The notes beneath the pieces were generated by a model. It saw only the letters and a list, made by a program, of their open reading frames with translations, had not been told where the DNA came from and ran no database searches. Of a DNA stretch of 42,799 bases, positions 40,695 through 42,799 are shown piece by piece. Made by a program: the position numbers and the translations under genes. Each line of letters starts with the position of its first letter. The first letter of the stretch is position 1. The DNA comes from UBA1664 sp964531715 (GTDB lineage: Bacteria > Pseudomonadota > Alphaproteobacteria > Micavibrionales > UBA1664), in the NCBI GenBank assembly GCA_964531715.1, contig CAZHEE010000009.1:1-42799 (forward strand), written 5' to 3'.

Positions 40695-41093
40695 TTAAAA
40701 GACCTGACAGAGGACTTCGCCGCCGACATTTTCGCTTCTGGCCTTTGCATCCGTCATCACGCCCTTTGGCGTTGTGATAATAGATGTTCCAAGACCGTTA
40801 CGAACACGCGGCATTGTTTTAACGGATGAATAAACCCGACGGCCCGGCTTTGACACAGAGCGGAGCTCGCGAATAACCGGCTCACCTTCGTTATATTTCA
40901 AATCAACACGAAGCGCAGGGTGACCCTTTTCATCCTGAGCCTCAACATAACCGCGAATATAGCCCTCATCCTGCATCACATCCAAAACATGGGCGATAAG
41001 CTTAGATTTCGTGACCATAACAGAAGCCTTGTGACGCTGCTGACCATTTCTGATGCGTGTTAATGTATCGCTCAAAGGGTAATTGAATGACAT
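40695..41093 (-). CDS. rpsH: 30S ribosomal protein S8
   Basis: A 132-residue primary 16S-binding protein and, in other bacteria, translational repressor of the spc operon. PLSDTLTRIRNGQQRHKASV at the N-terminus and the C-terminal SVKTMPRVRNGLGTSIITTP-KGVMTD segment are diagnostic. Spacing to rplF and rpsN is 20-25 bp. Confidence 0.97.
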   Translation of the reverse strand: MSFNYPLSDTLTRIRNGQQRHKASVMVTKSKLIAHVLDVMQDEGYIRGYVEAQDEKGHPALRVDLKYNEGEPVIRELRSVSKPGRRVYSSVKTMPRVRNGLGTSIITTPKGVMTDAKARSENVGGEVLCQVF

Positions 41094-41114
41094 GATATAA
41101 TTCTCCTTATTCTC

Positions 41115-41420
41115 TTACCAACTGGCCTTTGTGACACCCGGCAATTCGCCTCTGGACGCTAACTCACGCAATTTCACACGACATAAGTCAAACTTTCTGT
41201 GATAGCCACGAGGGCGACCTGTCAAAGCACAGCGATTTTTCTGCCTGTTCGGCATCGCATTTTTCGGCAGCTTATCAAGCTCTTGATTAGCCTTGAAAAT
41301 ATCCTCGGGATTGGCGTTTCTGTCACGCGCAATCTTCAACAAAGCCTTACGCTTCATCGCATATTTTTGAGCCATTTTTTTGCGCTTTACGTCACGCTGT
41401 ATCATTGATACTTTTGCCAT
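41115..41420 (-). CDS. rpsN: 30S ribosomal protein S14, zinc-independent form
   Basis: A 101-residue S14 of the long type without the CxxC zinc motif. KVSMIQRDVKRKKMAQKYA at the start and NRCALTGRPRGYHRKFDLCR near the end match the family, with the usual ending GVTKASW. Start codon follows rplE closely. Confidence 0.97.
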   Translation of the reverse strand: MAKVSMIQRDVKRKKMAQKYAMKRKALLKIARDRNANPEDIFKANQELDKLPKNAMPNRQKNRCALTGRPRGYHRKFDLCRVKLRELASRGELPGVTKASW

Positions 41421-41434
41421 AGTAATTCTTTCCT

Positions 41435-41995
41435 CTAATCCTTAATCGGCAATTTAAATTCTTTAAGCAAGGCTCGCGCCTCATCATCCGTTTTGGCAGA
41501 TGTACAAATCACGATATCCATACCGCGAATGGCATCAACCTTATCGTAATTAATTTCAGGGAATACAATATGCTCTTTAATACCGAGAGCATAATTGCCG
41601 CGCCCGTCACAGCTATTTTTCTTCAACCCGCGAAAGTCACGAACACGCGGTAAAGCAATGTTCACCAAACGATCCATGAAGTCATACATATGCTTCCCGC
41701 GCAATGTCACCTTTGCACCCAAAGGCATATTTTCACGAACCTTATACGTCGCGATTGATTTCTTCGCACGTGTCACAACAGCCTTCTGACCCGAGATAGC
41801 CGTCAAGTCATCCGCCGCATTTTGGGCTTTACGTGAGTCAGTTGTTGACTCCCCCGCCCCGACATTCAAAACGATTTTCGTCATCTTCGGAATTTCCATG
41901 ACATTGCCATAGCTGAATTTCTCCTGCATGGTTTTACGGATTTTTTCCTGATATTCGGCCTGAAGGCGTGGTTTATATTGTTCTGCTGCACTCAT
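41435..41995 (-). CDS. rplE: 50S ribosomal protein L5
   Basis: A 186-residue 5S rRNA-contacting protein. YGNVMEIPKMTKIVLNVGAG near the N-terminus, then TRAKKSIATYKVRENMPLG, RDFRGLKKNSCDGRGNYALG and GMDIVICTSAKTDDEARALL are all typical. It is separated from rplX by about 100 bp of repeat-like DNA. Confidence 0.97.
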   Translation of the reverse strand: MSAAEQYKPRLQAEYQEKIRKTMQEKFSYGNVMEIPKMTKIVLNVGAGESTTDSRKAQNAADDLTAISGQKAVVTRAKKSIATYKVRENMPLGAKVTLRGKHMYDFMDRLVNIALPRVRDFRGLKKNSCDGRGNYALGIKEHIVFPEINYDKVDAIRGMDIVICTSAKTDDEARALLKEFKLPIKD

Positions 41996-41999
41996 TTTT

Positions 42000-42098
42000 G
42001 GTTATTGGATATTAGGTATTGGTTATTCATTATAACTAAACCTATGCTGCATCCATCCTCTTTCTAATTACTAATTTCCAGTTCCTAAAAACTAATTT
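42000..42098. repeat. Repeat-like spacer between rplX and rplE
   Basis: Two arms of TTGGTTATTGGATATTAGG-type and CTAATTACTAATTTCC-type units are in opposed orientation, as in interspersed ATTAGTAATTAG repeats. No gene is present; the gap is several times longer than the other gaps in this operon. Confidence 0.5.
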
Positions 42099-42422
42099 CT
42101 ATCCTATCGTCTCGCCGGACTTCTTGGCGAATCGAACCTTTTTCCCGTCTTTCAAGGTTTTATAACCGACACGCGTCGCATCACCTGATTTCGGGTCAGC
42201 CAAGGCAATGTTTGAAACATGTATTGGTGCCTCAATATTTTCGATACCACCGGCGGCCTGTTGTGACGGCTTACGGTGTTTTTTACGCATATTTACGCCC
42301 TGAACCACGACACGAGATGTCGATAAATCAACCTTTAAAACCTCGCCTTTTGCACCTTTATTGGCACCGGTTGTGACCACAACCTGATCACCTTTTTTAA
42401 TTTTCATCTTTGTTACAGTCAT
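42099..42422 (-). CDS. rplX: 50S ribosomal protein L24
   Basis: A 107-residue assembly-initiator protein. The KOW motif is at KKGDQVVVTTGANKGAKGEV (about 9-28), followed by VQGVNMRKKHRKPSQQAAGG and IEAPIHVSNIAL. Length is normal. It starts 1 bp after the rplN stop codon. Confidence 0.97.
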   Translation of the reverse strand: MTVTKMKIKKGDQVVVTTGANKGAKGEVLKVDLSTSRVVVQGVNMRKKHRKPSQQAAGGIENIEAPIHVSNIALADPKSGDATRVGYKTLKDGKKVRFAKKSGETIG

Positions 42423-42423
42423 T

Positions 42424-42792
42424 TTACAAAACCTCTTCGGCCAAAGAAATAATCTTCATATAGCCTTCATTTCTAAGCTCGCGCGTTACAGGGCCAAAGA
42501 TACGCGTACCGATAGGCTCACGATTAGGGTTCACAAGCACAACCGCGTTCGTATCAAAGCGAATGACAGAACCATCCTTACGCTGAATGCCTTTTTTCGT
42601 GCGTACGATAACGGCCTTCATGACCTGGCCTTTTTTCACACGACCGCGTGGCAGTGCTTCACGGATGGAGACAACAACCTGTTCCCCGATATTGGCATCA
42701 TTCTTTCCTGAACCACCGGGAACCTTAATGCACATAACCTTTTTCGCACCCGAGTTATCGGCAACTTCACAAACTGATTGCATTTGTATCAT
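42424..42792 (-). CDS. rplN: 50S ribosomal protein L14
   Basis: A 122-residue protein, complete, starting at the ATG at 42792 only 7 bp from the window edge. MIQMQSVCEVADNSGAKKVM and the terminal FGPVTRELRNEGYMKIISLA are diagnostic. rpsQ should lie just outside the window. Confidence 0.97.
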   Translation of the reverse strand: MIQMQSVCEVADNSGAKKVMCIKVPGGSGKNDANIGEQVVVSIREALPRGRVKKGQVMKAVIVRTKKGIQRKDGSVIRFDTNAVVLVNPNREPIGTRIFGPVTRELRNEGYMKIISLAEEVL

Positions 42793-42799
42793 GGCTTTT

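Overview
The window comes from an alphaproteobacterium of moderate-to-low GC. The evidence is the 16S rRNA 5' fragment, a two-piece (circularly permuted) tmRNA whose tag starts ANDN and ends AVAA, a phaABC/phaR polyhydroxybutyrate module, and the style of the ribosomal proteins. I cannot name the genus. Almost everything lies on the minus strand; plus-strand genes are phaR, an acyltransferase plus ribbon-helix-helix pair, a small membrane ORF and an integrase remnant.

Layout. 1-870: 5' end of a 16S rRNA gene, its leader and a strong rrn promoter. 870-5610: an orphan gene with a G12 tract, then the PHB locus (phaB, a GxxExxY gene bounded by inverted repeats, phaA, phaC, divergent phaR). 5.6-7.3 kb: palindromic repeats, then a PII-like regulator and sodium-dependent bicarbonate transporter pair (sbtB/sbtA). 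7.4-14 kb: a chemoreceptor, a LysE/RhtB exporter, an orphan membrane protein and gyrA. 14-19 kb: a small lipoprotein, ugd, and a uvrA carrying an in-frame palindromic repeat. 19.05-19.59 kb: an intergenic region built almost wholly from different interspersed repeats. 19.6-29.4 kb: an orphan gene, an acyltransferase, glmS, a TIMP-like exported protein, glmU, an anchored hypothetical protein, DUF3108, a FemAB-like transferase and pyruvate kinase. 29.4-34.8 kb: a tightly coupled operon of three large PilV-like minor pilins and a PilP-like periplasmic protein. 34.8-35.7 kb: ssrA, an integrase remnant and tRNA-Phe. 35.7-38.1 kb: an RNase E/G family protein, a small outer-membrane beta-barrel and an HPt protein. 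38.1-42.8 kb: the spc ribosomal operon from rplN to rplO, ending in a terminator with no secY behind it.

How it works together. PhaA and PhaB make (R)-3-hydroxybutyryl-CoA, PhaC polymerises it and PhaR probably senses granules. SbtA/SbtB would import bicarbonate. GlmS, GlmU, Ugd and the FemAB-like protein feed cell-envelope synthesis. The pilin island is the most system-like novelty: three minor pilins share a PilV-like N-terminal half, carry different strand-rich C-terminal halves ending in cysteines, and no assembly ATPase, platform or secretin is visible nearby.

A second theme is small palindromic DNA. One 91-bp four-arm family occurs twice in full and twice as a half. A GC-rich hairpin family has entered uvrA in frame. 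Other repeats sit inside the ribosomal operon, in the tmRNA spacer and around the GxxExxY gene.
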